Positions 42,016 to 49,878 of a stretch of 64,000 bases of DNA are shown piece after piece. The position numbers and the translations under genes are program-made. The DNA comes from Streptomyces flavochromogenes (GTDB taxonomy: Bacteria; Actinomycetota; Actinomycetes; Streptomycetales; Streptomycetaceae): positions 1-64,000 of the forward strand of contig NZ_JNZO01000045.1 of the NCBI RefSeq assembly GCF_000717595.1. Direction: 5' to 3'. The stretch's first letter is position 1; each line of letters begins with the position of its first letter. The notes beneath the pieces are model-generated. The model saw nothing but the letters and a program-made list of their open reading frames with translations, did not search any database and was not told where the DNA came from.

Positions 42016-43401
42016 ATGGATCAGGAGCGGAGGCGCGGGCACGGGCGCGGACAGGGGCGTGGGAGCGGTGACACGGGTCCGGCGCGCGGGCCGGGGGAGT
42101 GGCGGACACACGAGCGCCGGCCGCACGAGCGCCGGCCGCAAGAGCGCTGGCCGCACGAACGCCGGCCGCACGAACGCCGGCCGCACGAGCGCCCGGGCTG
42201 GGCGGCCGGCCGCGAGTGGGGCCGGTGGCAGCGCGGGGACGGCCGCAACGGTCTGCCCTGGCGGTCCACGCTCCTGATCGCCGTGGTCGTCATGGCGGGG
42301 ACCGGGTTCGCCGCGAGGAACCAGCCCGACCGGGAGGCGCTCGACGCGCTCGGGCGCGCCCTGCTGCTCCTCGGAGCGGCGCCTCTGCTGTTCCGTCACC
42401 GGTGGCCGGTGCCGGTGGTGTTCGGCGTCGCGGCCGTCACCCTCGGCTATCTCCTGGCCGGCTACCCGTACGGCCCGGTGTTCGTCATGGTCGCCGTCGC
42501 CTGTTTCGCGGCCGTCGTGCACGGGCACCGGACCGCCGCCGCCTGGGCCCTCGGCCTGCTCTGGGCGGGCCATCTGCTGCTCTCCCACTGGCTCTACCGC
42601 TGGCTGCCCCCGGCGGGCGACGGGCCCGCTCCCTGGGGGCAGGAGCTGCCCGCGGCCGCGTTCGCCGTCGCCGTACTGGCCGCCTCCGAGACGGTTCGCG
42701 TACGGCGCGAGCAGCGGGCGCAACTGCGGGCCGACCGGGCCGCCGCCGAGGAGCGGCGCGCCGACGAGGAACGGCTCCGTATCGCCCGGGAACTCCACGA
42801 CGTGCTCGCCCACTCGATCTCCGTGATCAATGTGCAGGCCGGGGTCGGCCTCGCCCTCCTGGACTCCGACCCCGAGCAGGCCCGCACCGCGCTGACCACG
42901 ATCAAGGCGGCCAGCAAGGAGGCACTCGGCGAGGTGCGCCAGGTCCTCGACACCCTCCGTACCCGCGGCGACGCGCCCCGCGCGCCCGCCCCCGGACTCG
43001 GCCGGCTCCCCGAGCTCGTCGAACAGGCCGGCGCCGCCGGCCTCACCGTCACCGTCGCGACGACGGGACCGCGCGCCGACCTGCCGCCCGGCGCCGATCT
43101 CGCCGCCTTCAGGATCGTGCAGGAGGCGCTCACCAACGTGGTGCGCCACTCCGGTTCGCGTACGGCCCGGGTACGGATCGGGTACGGCTCCGGGCACCTG
43201 GACCTGACGGTCGACGACGACGGCCCGGCCACCGGCACCGAGGCGGGTGGCAGCGGCAACGGTCTCGCCGGCATGCGGGAGCGGGCCGCGGCCCTCGGTG
43301 GCACCATCGAGGCGGGCGCACGCCCGGACGGCGGCTTCCGCGTCCACGCCGTACTCCCGTTCCACCAGGAAGAGCCCCCGTCACCGCAGGAGACCCCGTG
43401 A
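42016..43401 (+). CDS. Sensor histidine kinase (NarL/DesK type)
   Basis: Sensor kinase of about 461 aa. The cytoplasmic N-terminus holds six tandem HERRP-type pentapeptides (HERRP HERRP QERWP HERRP HERRP HERPG; DNA 42109-42198, 15-bp units). Four or five membrane helices follow (STLLIAVVVMAGTGF, ALLLLGAAPLLF, VVFGVAAVTLGYLLAGY, VFVMVAVACFAAVVHG, AAWALGLLWAGHLLL). The HisKA_3 domain has RIARELHDVLAHSISVINVQAG with the phosphoacceptor His, and the HATPase has FRIVQEALTNVVRHSG (N box) and SGNGLAGMRERAAALGG (G box). The stop overlaps the regulator start (GTGA), so the two are translationally coupled. ATG 42016 is preferred over GTG 42007. Confidence 0.92.
   Translation: MDQERRRGHGRGQGRGSGDTGPARGPGEWRTHERRPHERRPQERWPHERRPHERRPHERPGWAAGREWGRWQRGDGRNGLPWRSTLLIAVVVMAGTGFAARNQPDREALDALGRALLLLGAAPLLFRHRWPVPVVFGVAAVTLGYLLAGYPYGPVFVMVAVACFAAVVHGHRTAAAWALGLLWAGHLLLSHWLYRWLPPAGDGPAPWGQELPAAAFAVAVLAASETVRVRREQRAQLRADRAAAEERRADEERLRIARELHDVLAHSISVINVQAGVGLALLDSDPEQARTALTTIKAASKEALGEVRQVLDTLRTRGDAPRAPAPGLGRLPELVEQAGAAGLTVTVATTGPRADLPPGADLAAFRIVQEALTNVVRHSGSRTARVRIGYGSGHLDLTVDDDGPATGTEAGGSGNGLAGMRERAAALGGTIEAGARPDGGFRVHAVLPFHQEEPPSPQETP
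42109..42198 (+). repeat. 15-bp coding tandem repeat (HERRP x6)
   Basis: Six units of consensus CACGAGCGCCGGCCG encode His-Glu-Arg-Arg-Pro with small variations (Q for H, W for R). Copy number could vary between strains without breaking the frame. Confidence 0.9.
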
Positions 43402-44063
43402 TCCGAGTGCTGCTCGCCGACGACCAGTCCCTGGTCCGGGCGGGGTTCCGCGCGCTGCTCGACGCCCAGCCGGACATCGAGGTCGCGGGCGAGGCCGCCG
43501 ACGGCGACGAGGCCGTGGAGGGGGTGCGCGCCCTGCGCCCCGACGTCGTCCTCATGGACATCCGGATGCCGCGGCTCGACGGCCTGGAGGCGACCCGCCG
43601 CATCACGGACGACCCGGACCTCGCCGGGATCCGGGTCGTCATGCTGACCACCTTCGAGCTCGACGAGTACGTCTTCGAGGCGATCCGCGCGGGTGCCTCC
43701 GGCTTCCTGGTCAAGGACACCGAGCCGGAGGAGCTGCTGCGGGCCGTGCGCGCCGTCGTCCACGGGGACGCCCTGCTCTCCCCCGGGGTGACCCGCCGCC
43801 TGATCGAGGAGTTCGCGGCCCGCTCCAAGGCCCCGGGGGCGGCGGAGTCCCTCGGGGCCCTGACCGAGCGGGAACGGGAGGTGATGGCCCTGGTGGGCAT
43901 CGGCCTGTCGAACGAGGAGATCGCCCGCCGACTGGTCGTCAGCCCTCTTACCGCCAAGACCCATGTGAGCCGCGCCATGGTGAAACTCGGCGCCCGGGAC
44001 CGTGCCCAACTCGTCGTCCTGGCGTACGAGTCGGGACTCGTACGGCCCGGCTGGCTCGGCTGA
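43398..44063 (+). CDS. NarL/LuxR-family response regulator
   Basis: Response regulator of 221 aa. Receiver: VIRVLLADDQSLVRAGFRALL with the acidic pair DD, phosphoacceptor Asp in VVLMDIRMPRLDG (about D54), Thr in MLTTFELDEYV and Lys in GFLVKDTEPEEL. The C-terminal LuxR HTH is LTEREREVMALVGIGLSNEEIARRL...TAKTHVSRAMVKLGARDRAQLVVLAYESG, cited as TAKTHVSRAMVKLGARDRAQ. GTG start overlaps the kinase stop. It is activated by that kinase; target genes are not evident, since the next gene is on the other strand. Confidence 0.94.
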   Translation: MIRVLLADDQSLVRAGFRALLDAQPDIEVAGEAADGDEAVEGVRALRPDVVLMDIRMPRLDGLEATRRITDDPDLAGIRVVMLTTFELDEYVFEAIRAGASGFLVKDTEPEELLRAVRAVVHGDALLSPGVTRRLIEEFAARSKAPGAAESLGALTEREREVMALVGIGLSNEEIARRLVVSPLTAKTHVSRAMVKLGARDRAQLVVLAYESGLVRPGWLG

Positions 44064-44245
44064 GGGGGAGGCGAAGGCCGCGTACGAGCCGGAGAACGCC
44101 GTTCCGGACGCGTGCTCGGGGACGAGTGGCGTGACGTCCCCGCCCGGCACGCCCGTACGACCTGTGAGCTCGACCGGGCGCTTCATCCGTACGGCCCCGG
44201 CGCCGACGCCGGATGCTGGACGGGACGGTCCGGGCGGTCCCGGGT
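44064..44245. other. Intergenic region without recognisable gene
   Basis: 182 bp between convergent genes. Small complementary tracts (GGGACGGTCC and CGGTCCCG near 44220) may act as a terminator; nothing else is seen. Confidence 0.4.
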
Positions 44246-45022
44246 TCAGGACCAGGTGACCCCGGAGGTCTCGCGCCACACCCGTGCCGGCTCCTCGTCC
44301 CCGGTGAGCGTCACGGCGTCGAAGGGCAGCCGGTTCCACAGGACGAGGTACAGCCGGTCGGCGGCCCCGACGAGCTCGGTGTCCACCGGCCCCGACGCCC
44401 GACCGTCCCGCTCGGTCCGGGGCGGCTCGGTCGCCGAAAGCCGCACGGTCCACACATCACCCGTGTCGGTGGCCCGCATCCGCAGGGTCCGGGGCCCGGT
44501 CGTCCGCACCCGGCTGCGGTTCCGGCCGTGGAACTGGAACAGCAGCTCGTCGATGCCGTCGACCGCGACCGACGGCTCCACCGGCCGCGGCCCCGCCGCG
44601 AGCGCCGACTCGGCGTCCGCGCGGTGGACGGTGGTCTCGTGCGCCTGCCGTCGCGCCCAGAAGGCGAGCGGCGAGGGTGCGGGCAGGAAGGTCCAGCACT
44701 CCAGCGACTCCGGCGCCGCCCGCAGGGCGGCGACCAGGCCCGCGTGGCCCTCCCTGAAGTAGGTCAGGAGCTCGTCGCCGTCGAGCGAGGTCTCGCCGGT
44801 GCCCGGCTGATACGCGGTGCGCGCGTGGACCACGAGATCCGTGGCCCAGCGGTGCACCATCGAGGTGTGCCGGAGGAGGTCCCGAACCCGCCACCCCGGA
44901 CAGGTCGGCACCTCCGCGTCGGGCCCGGCCTCGGCCGCCGCCGCGGCGAGGGCCCGGCCGGCGGTCTCCAGGGCGTCGACGTGGTCGACGACCTTCAGCG
45001 TTCCCCCATGCGACGTGTCCAT
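44246..45022 (-). CDS. Maleylpyruvate isomerase-family (DinB/MDMPI) protein
   Basis: Protein of about 258 aa with an N-terminal DinB/MDMPI helical bundle (AEVPTCPGWRVRDLLRHTSMVHRWATDLV, cited as PTCPGWRVRDLLRHTSMVHR; first metal His), a later QAHETTVHRADAESAL (second and third His) and a C-terminal MDMPI_C-like beta domain (ELLFQFHG, RATDTGDVWTVRLS). Proteins of this TIGR03083 group bind a divalent metal and are linked to mycothiol-dependent isomerases or transferases. ATG 45022 chosen; a longer start at 45061 overlaps the MFS gene. The 35-bp gap to the MFS stop suggests one transcript. Confidence 0.85.
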   Translation of the reverse strand: MDTSHGGTLKVVDHVDALETAGRALAAAAAEAGPDAEVPTCPGWRVRDLLRHTSMVHRWATDLVVHARTAYQPGTGETSLDGDELLTYFREGHAGLVAALRAAPESLECWTFLPAPSPLAFWARRQAHETTVHRADAESALAAGPRPVEPSVAVDGIDELLFQFHGRNRSRVRTTGPRTLRMRATDTGDVWTVRLSATEPPRTERDGRASGPVDTELVGAADRLYLVLWNRLPFDAVTLTGDEEPARVWRETSGVTWS

Positions 45023-45057
45023 GGGGGGATTCTCGCAGCCGCAGGCACGCCGGGGAC

Positions 45058-46287
45058 TCAACTCACCCGAGATGATCCGGCGTTCCGTGCCCAGTACCCC
45101 ATGGCGGCGGCACCGGCCGCGAGTACGGCGACGGTCGTGAGCGCCACCGGCAGGGAGAACCAGTCGGCGAGGAACCCGATGGACGGCGGACCGAGCAGCA
45201 TGCCCCCGTAACCGAGCGTGGACGCCGTCGCCACCCCGCCGGGGCCGGCGACGGCGCCGGCGCGGGCCACGGCGACGGGGAAGATGTTGGCGAGCCCGAG
45301 ACCGGTGATCGCGAAGCCGAGCAGGGTGGCCCAGATGCTCGGCGCGAGCGCGCCGAGCAGCATGCCGGCGGCGGCAGTGGCGCCACCGAGGACCAGGGTC
45401 CGGGTCTGGCCGAGACGTTCGAGCAGGGCGGTGCCGGAGAGGCGCCCCGCGGTCATGGTCAGCGCGAACACGGAGTACCCGGCGGCGGCCACCCCCGGGT
45501 GCGCGCCGAGGTCCTGCTCCAGGTGGAGGGCGCCCCAGTCGGCGAGCGCGCCTTCGCCGTACGCCGTACAGAGGGCGATCACGCCGAAGACCAGGACGAT
45601 GCGCCGCGACCCGCCGGACGGTCCGCCCTTCGCGCCGGCTGCCGGCGCCAGGGATTCGGGCGCCGGGGCGGGGGAGGGGTGACGCAGGAGTACGGGCCCG
45701 GCGACGGCGGTGAGCACGAGGCCGACCCCGGTGAGACCCAGCAGATGGGCGGTCGGGGACAGGCCCCCGGCGAGCAGTCCACCGAGTCCCGCGCCGATCA
45801 TGCCGCCGAGGCTGAACGCGGCGTGGAAGCTGGGCATCACCGGGCGCCGGAGCGCGGTCACGAGGTCCACGGCGGCGCTGTTCATGGCGACGTTGATCCC
45901 GCCGTACGCGGCCCCGAACACGAGCAGGACGAGGCCGAGGGCGAGCGGTGACCGGGTGAGCGCCGGCAGAGCGACCGACAGCGACAGGAGTACGGCGGTG
46001 GCGACGGTGACGACGTGGGAGCCGTGGCGACGGCAGAGTCGCCCGGTCAGCGTCATGGTGACGACGGCGCCGGCGGACACCCCGAGGAGGGCGAGGCCGA
46101 GGTCACCGGCCGAGGCACCGGTCTGCTGCTTGACGGCGGGGATCCGGACGACCCAGCCGGCGAACAGGAAACCGTCGAGAGCGAAGAAGAGGGTCAGGGC
46201 GACGCGGAGGCGGGACAGGGAGTGCGTGGCGGTGTCTCCGCCGGGGCCCCCCGGAACGACCGTCCGTACTTTGTTTAGTAGCGGCAC
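45058..46287 (-). CDS. MFS transporter
   Basis: Major facilitator superfamily exporter-like protein of about 409 aa with twelve helices. The first pair is VALTLFFALDGFLFAGWVVRI and GLALLGVSAGAVVTMTLTGRL, and the inter-helix motif A is GRLCRRHGSH. Helix 4-5 region GAAYGGINVAMNSAAVDLV, cited as AAYGGINVAMNSAAVDL, resembles the YbjJ/FucP-like group. Substrate unknown. Start GTG 46287: a promoter TTGATT-N18-TATCCT (46323-46318 and 46299-46294, minus strand) ends 6 nt before it, so the mRNA is probably leaderless. The TTG at 46323 lies in the -35 itself and is rejected. Confidence 0.88.
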   Translation of the reverse strand: MPLLNKVRTVVPGGPGGDTATHSLSRLRVALTLFFALDGFLFAGWVVRIPAVKQQTGASAGDLGLALLGVSAGAVVTMTLTGRLCRRHGSHVVTVATAVLLSLSVALPALTRSPLALGLVLLVFGAAYGGINVAMNSAAVDLVTALRRPVMPSFHAAFSLGGMIGAGLGGLLAGGLSPTAHLLGLTGVGLVLTAVAGPVLLRHPSPAPAPESLAPAAGAKGGPSGGSRRIVLVFGVIALCTAYGEGALADWGALHLEQDLGAHPGVAAAGYSVFALTMTAGRLSGTALLERLGQTRTLVLGGATAAAGMLLGALAPSIWATLLGFAITGLGLANIFPVAVARAGAVAGPGGVATASTLGYGGMLLGPPSIGFLADWFSLPVALTTVAVLAAGAAAMGYWARNAGSSRVS

Positions 46288-46293
46288 AAACTC

Positions 46294-46323
46294 AGGATAG
46301 GGGGATCCCCTGGCCGCAATCAA
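46294..46323 (-). promoter_or_regulatory. Promoter of leaderless MFS transcript
   Basis: On the minus strand TTGATT (46323-46318), 18 bp, then TATCCT (46299-46294), with GTG 7 nt after the -10. Both boxes match the streptomycete housekeeping consensus well. Confidence 0.6.
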
Positions 46324-46572
46324 GCGAGCGGCGGGGGGTCCCGCAGTGTGATGCCCGCTGCCGTGCAGGCTGTACGGGTGACAAAGACCAGGTCATCGCG
46401 GTGAGGGTGATCCCCAACGGGTGGCTGGAGAGCATCGTTTCTGCGCACGCGTGACCCCGGGATCGGGCTGCCCGGCATTGGAGTGAGACGCCGTGTCTCG
46501 GCTTTTCCCGGGGCGTTTGACCGGCAGACGGGCACCTTCCGGCACGTCATTCCGAGATCTTGAGGAGTAGTC

Positions 46573-46806
46573 ATGCGTTCTCTCGCCGCGTCTGTCCTGG
46601 CCGTGGGCATCCTGCTGGGCGGCGCCGGTTCCGCGCTCGCCAACGACGGATTCGGTGCGGGGTACTTCTCCGCCGGTGGCGCGGGCTTCAGCTCGCACTG
46701 CGCGGTGGCCGGCGTCCCGGCCGTGTACGGAACGATCTTCACCGGCTCGTGTTCGGAGAAGGGCTGGGAGAAGGGCCCGGAGGGCGCGTTCCTCGGCGCT
46801 CACTGA
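46573..46806 (+). CDS. Small secreted protein, 77 aa
   Basis: Short exported protein. Signal peptide MRSLAASVLAVGILLGGAGSALA with cleavage ALA-ND near residue 23 leaves about 54 mature residues rich in Gly, Phe and Ala. There are two cysteines (SHCAVAG and GSCSEKG) that could form one disulfide, and a charged end EKGWEKGPEGAFLGAH. GAGGAG lies 8 nt before the ATG. No family recognised; not a chaplin (those have the conserved GN/VPINVC blocks) and not an obvious lantibiotic precursor. Followed by a strong terminator, so it is expressed alone. Confidence 0.8.
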   Translation: MRSLAASVLAVGILLGGAGSALANDGFGAGYFSAGGAGFSSHCAVAGVPAVYGTIFTGSCSEKGWEKGPEGAFLGAH

Positions 46807-46822
46807 TCCGACGTCACTCCCT

Positions 46823-46854
46823 GCCTCGGGCGAGGACGCGGCCTCGCCCGAGGC
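46823..46854 (+). terminator. Terminator after small secreted protein
   Basis: GCCTCGGGCGAGG (46823-46835) and CCTCGCCCGAGGC (46842-46854) form a perfect 13-bp stem with a 6-nt loop. Confidence 0.85.
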
Positions 46855-47153
46855 CAGGGCGGCACGGCGGGCCGGCCGACGCCGTACGGGAGCACGTCCG
46901 GACCGACGGAGGGACCCTTCCGGCCACCCGACAGAGAGACCCGTCCGGCCACCCGGCGGAGGGGTGTCCCGCAGACGGTCCCGGAACGTCCCCACGTCTG
47001 CGTCGACCCGGGCCCCCGACGCGAGGCGGAGACACTCCCGACGGCCCGGCGGAGAGACACTCCCCATCACCGGCGGCGAGACACCCCCGCCCCCGTCCCC
47101 AAGGGAGACGCCCCGGGGACACCCCACCCCCCGATCATGGGAGACTCGCCCCC
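46855..47153. other. Gene-free stretch with short GC-rich repeats
   Basis: About 300 bp without a convincing gene. It contains repeated CCGGCCACCCG (about 46920 and 46942) and GGCGGAGAGACACTCCC/GGCGGCGAGACACCCCC-like units (about 47020-47095). Any promoter of the following ROK gene must lie here. Confidence 0.5.
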
Positions 47154-48380
47154 ATGAACGGCAAGGCGACGACGATCCGGACACGGCTGGACAGGGGGCG
47201 CAACGCGCTCGGCCCCGCACTGGAGCTGGTGCACACCGGCAGGGCGCCCACCAGGGCCGTCCTCACCGCCGAGCTCGGCGTCACCCGCGCCACCGCCGGC
47301 GCGGTCGCCGCGGAACTGGAGGCCCTCGGCCTCATCCGCGTGGACTCCAACCCCGGCGCCGCCGCGGGCTCCCAGGGCCGCCCCTCCCACCGTCTCGCCG
47401 TCGACGAGAAGGGCCCCGTCGCCCTCGCCGCCCAGGTCCACGCCGACGGCTTCCGCGCCGCACTCGTCGGCCTCGGCGGCACCATCGTGGCCACCGTCCC
47501 CGGCTGCGTCACCGTCTCCGCCGACCCGGCCCAGGTCCTCGGCGAGGTCGTCGAGGCCGGAGTCGCCCTGCTCAGGGAGAGCGGCCGCCGCTGTGTCGGC
47601 GCGGGCCTCGCCGCCCCTTCGGCCGTGGCGGAGCCCGAGGGCACCGCGCTGAACCCGCTGCACCTCGCCTGGCCCGCCGGTGCGCAGGTCCGGGAGATCT
47701 TCGCCGAGCGGGTACGGGCCGCCGGCATCGACGGCCCCGCCTTCACCGGCAACGACGTGAACCTCGCAGCCCTGGCCGAGCACCGCCACGGCGCCGGCCG
47801 CGGCGCCCGCGACCTGCTCTGCGTGGCCACCGGCCACCGCGGCGTCGGCGGCGCGCTCGTCCTGGACGGGCGCCTCCACACCGGCAGCGCGGGCCTGGCT
47901 CTGGAGGTCGGCCACCTCACGGTGAACCCGGAGGGCCGCGCCTGCCACTGCGGCAGCCGTGGCTGCCTGGACGTGGAGACCGACCCGCTCGCCTTCCTCA
48001 CGGCCGCCGGCCGCGCCCCCGGCCCCGAGCTGTCCCTGCTCCAGCAGGCCCGGGACCTGCTGCGCACGAGCCCCGACGACCCGGGCGTACGGGTCGCGGT
48101 GGGGGAGCTGATCGACCGTCTGGGCCTCGGCCTCGCGGGCCTGGTGAACATCCTCAACCCGGACCGGATCATCCTCGGCGGCCTCCACCGCGAGCTCCTC
48201 GACGCGGACCCGGAGCGTCTGCGCGCGGTGGTCGCCGACCGCAGCCTCTGGGGCCGCAGCGGCGGAGTGCCGATCCTCCCCTGCACCCTGGACCACAACA
48301 GCCTCGTCGGCGCCGCTGAGCTGGCGTGGCAGCCGGTCCTGGACGACCCGCTGGCGGCGCTGAGCCGCGAGCCGGTCTGA
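47154..48380 (+). CDS. ROK-family transcriptional regulator
   Basis: NagC/XylR-type regulator of 408 aa. The N-terminal winged HTH is GPALELVHTGRAPTRAVLTAELGVTRATAGAVAAELEALGLI, cited as LGVTRATAGAVAAELEALGL. The ROK domain follows: AAQVHADGFRAALVGLGG (degenerate phosphate-1), GAGLAAPSAVAEPEG, HRGVGGALVLDGRLHTGSAG, cited as RGVGGALVLDG, the zinc motif ACHCGSRGCLDVE, and NPDRIILGGLH. The phosphate-1 loop lacks DIGGT, so kinase activity is unlikely. It should bind a sugar and repress sugar-use genes; targets are not adjacent. ATG 47154; the frame continues upstream as shadow. Confidence 0.9.
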   Translation: MNGKATTIRTRLDRGRNALGPALELVHTGRAPTRAVLTAELGVTRATAGAVAAELEALGLIRVDSNPGAAAGSQGRPSHRLAVDEKGPVALAAQVHADGFRAALVGLGGTIVATVPGCVTVSADPAQVLGEVVEAGVALLRESGRRCVGAGLAAPSAVAEPEGTALNPLHLAWPAGAQVREIFAERVRAAGIDGPAFTGNDVNLAALAEHRHGAGRGARDLLCVATGHRGVGGALVLDGRLHTGSAGLALEVGHLTVNPEGRACHCGSRGCLDVETDPLAFLTAAGRAPGPELSLLQQARDLLRTSPDDPGVRVAVGELIDRLGLGLAGLVNILNPDRIILGGLHRELLDADPERLRAVVADRSLWGRSGGVPILPCTLDHNSLVGAAELAWQPVLDDPLAALSREPV

Positions 48381-48402
48381 CCGCTCGCCCCGACCGGCGG
48401 CG

Positions 48403-48876
48403 TCACGCCTGCGGGTCGGGTCGCCCCTCGGCCAGCGCGGCCAACCGATCCAGGGCCGTCCGCGTCCCGGCCTCGTTGTCGGCGGCGGGGACGCCGTCGG
48501 GCACCCCTTCGTGGACGAGGACCACCTCCGTGCCGCCCTCCAGGGCGATCAGGGTCGTGGTGAGGGTCATGGGGCCCTGGAGCCCCGGGTCCGGGGTCTC
48601 GAACTCGGTGATCTCGACGACGCGTTCGTCGGGAAGCAGCTCCACGAAGCGTCCGTGGTACGTGTCCGTACGGGCCCCCGACTTGCCGGTGCCGTCCGCG
48701 CTGTCGTAGGTGAGGGAGACCCGGAAGGTTCCCCCCTCGCGGGCGTCGAACTCGTGGACCTCGCAGGTCATTCCGTACGGCACGCGCCAGCGCGCGACCG
48801 CCTCCGGGTCCAGGAGGGCCCGGTAGACGGCCGAGGGCGGGGCGTCGACATGGCGGGACACGCGCGTGGTGTACAC
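48403..48876 (-). CDS. SRPBCC/AHSA1-domain protein
   Basis: START-like (AHA1/polyketide cyclase 2) protein of 157 aa. Landmarks: RHVDAPPSAVYRALLDPEAVARW at the start, cited as DAPPSAVYRALLDPEAVARW, EVHEFDAREGGTFRVSLTY, GRFVELLPDERVVEITEFE and GTEVVLVHEGVPD. The hydrophobic cavity fold binds lipids or small ligands; function unknown. GTG start. It lies 9 bp downstream of the DUF4232 gene start region on the same strand order (48886 is the next stop), so the two are probably co-transcribed. Confidence 0.9.
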   Translation of the reverse strand: MYTTRVSRHVDAPPSAVYRALLDPEAVARWRVPYGMTCEVHEFDAREGGTFRVSLTYDSADGTGKSGARTDTYHGRFVELLPDERVVEITEFETPDPGLQGPMTLTTTLIALEGGTEVVLVHEGVPDGVPAADNEAGTRTALDRLAALAEGRPDPQA

Positions 48877-48885
48877 GTCTCCAGG

Positions 48886-49551
48886 CTAGAGGCTGAGGGC
48901 GTCCTCCGCGTTCGTCATCCAGGCGGTCACCGAGTTCTTGTCCGGCGACACGTACAGGCCGGGGGTCGAGGCCTTGAGCGGCTTCTGCTCCAGGTCGGAG
49001 TCGGTGGTCATCGTCATCGCGATCGAGTGGACGGTCGTACCCTTGCCGTCCTTGAGGCCGCCCATGAGTCCCGCGTACGCCGACTGCCCCGGTGCGAGCC
49101 GGATCGCGTCCTCGATCCCGGGGGCCGGACCCCGCTCGACGGCCTGTCCGTCGAGGTCGCCGAAGGTGACGACCGGGTGTCCCAGGGCCCGGCAGGGCTT
49201 GCCGCCCCTGTTGGTGATCTTCAGCAGGTAGCTGCTGGTCGTGGGCTCCGCCAGTGTCGCGGTGAAGGTCACGTCGAAGGTGCTGCACGGGAACACGTCG
49301 TAGTCGGGGTCCACCGACGGCGTCGCGGGCTTCGAGGGGGCCGGGGGCTTCGTGGGGGTGACCTTCGGGGCGTCGGTCGGCGCGGCCGTGGGGGCCTTCG
49401 TCGGTGCGTCCGTCGGCGTCACGGACTTCGACGGAGTCGCCGACGGCGCTTCGGGGCCACCTGCCGCCCCGTCCTCGGCGGGACCGCAGGCGGTCAGCGC
49501 GACCGCGGCGAGGGCGACGAGGACGACGGCGGATCTGCGGACGGTGCTCAT
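48886..49551 (-). CDS. DUF4232 lipoprotein
   Basis: Exported lipoprotein of 221 aa. Signal peptide SAVVLVALAAVALTAC with lipobox LTAC (C22). A long Pro/Thr/Ala-rich spacer (TPTDAPTKAPTAAPTDAPK) probably spans the cell wall. The C-terminal DUF4232 beta domain has FPCSTFDVTFTATLAEPTTSS, cited as FPCSTFDVTFTA, LKITNRGGKPCRALGHPVV (paired Cys), LAPGQSAYAGLMGG and ATDSDLEQ-like TDSDLEQKPLKA. Function unknown; the family is abundant in Streptomyces. ATG start; upstream lies a repeat-rich gap. Confidence 0.9.
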   Translation of the reverse strand: MSTVRRSAVVLVALAAVALTACGPAEDGAAGGPEAPSATPSKSVTPTDAPTKAPTAAPTDAPKVTPTKPPAPSKPATPSVDPDYDVFPCSTFDVTFTATLAEPTTSSYLLKITNRGGKPCRALGHPVVTFGDLDGQAVERGPAPGIEDAIRLAPGQSAYAGLMGGLKDGKGTTVHSIAMTMTTDSDLEQKPLKASTPGLYVSPDKNSVTAWMTNAEDALSL

Positions 49552-49878
49552 GATGGTGTCCCCCGATGAGAAGCGCGCACGGCGCGGTACTGAACGAACT
49601 GATCAGATCCGATCTGACCCGGTCCGGGCTCGGCCGGTCCGAAGTCCAGGGTCCCGAAGAAACTTCACGGCTTGGTGACGGCGGCTTGCCGAAATCACCA
49701 CGACGTCGGCGCGGCGAACCCTCGGCGTCGACGACGAATCCCCGACGTCGGCACGACGCATCCCCGACGCGGGCGGGGCGCACCCCCGACCGGCGTCGGC
49801 GGGACGCATCCCGACGCGCGCCCCCACCGGCCGGAAAGCCCTGGCCGGAGCCGGGCGGACGACGTACCGTTCCGCCTC
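49552..49878. repeat. Gene-free gap with imperfect CG-rich repeats
   Basis: 327 bp between divergent genes. A palindromic block CAGATCCGATCTG lies near 49604-49616. From about 49690 to 49825 imperfect units of about 22 bp recur, with cores CGACGTCGGC and GACGCATCCC. TACCGT at 49865-49870 ends 8 nt before the methyltransferase ATG and may be the -10 of a leaderless transcript. Confidence 0.6.

Noticed and set aside
46573..46806. Chaplin or lantibiotic precursor
   Set aside because: It lacks the chaplin core and any modification enzyme gene nearby.
47154..48380. Sugar kinase
   Set aside because: It has an N-terminal HTH and a degenerate phosphate-1 loop, so it is a ROK repressor.
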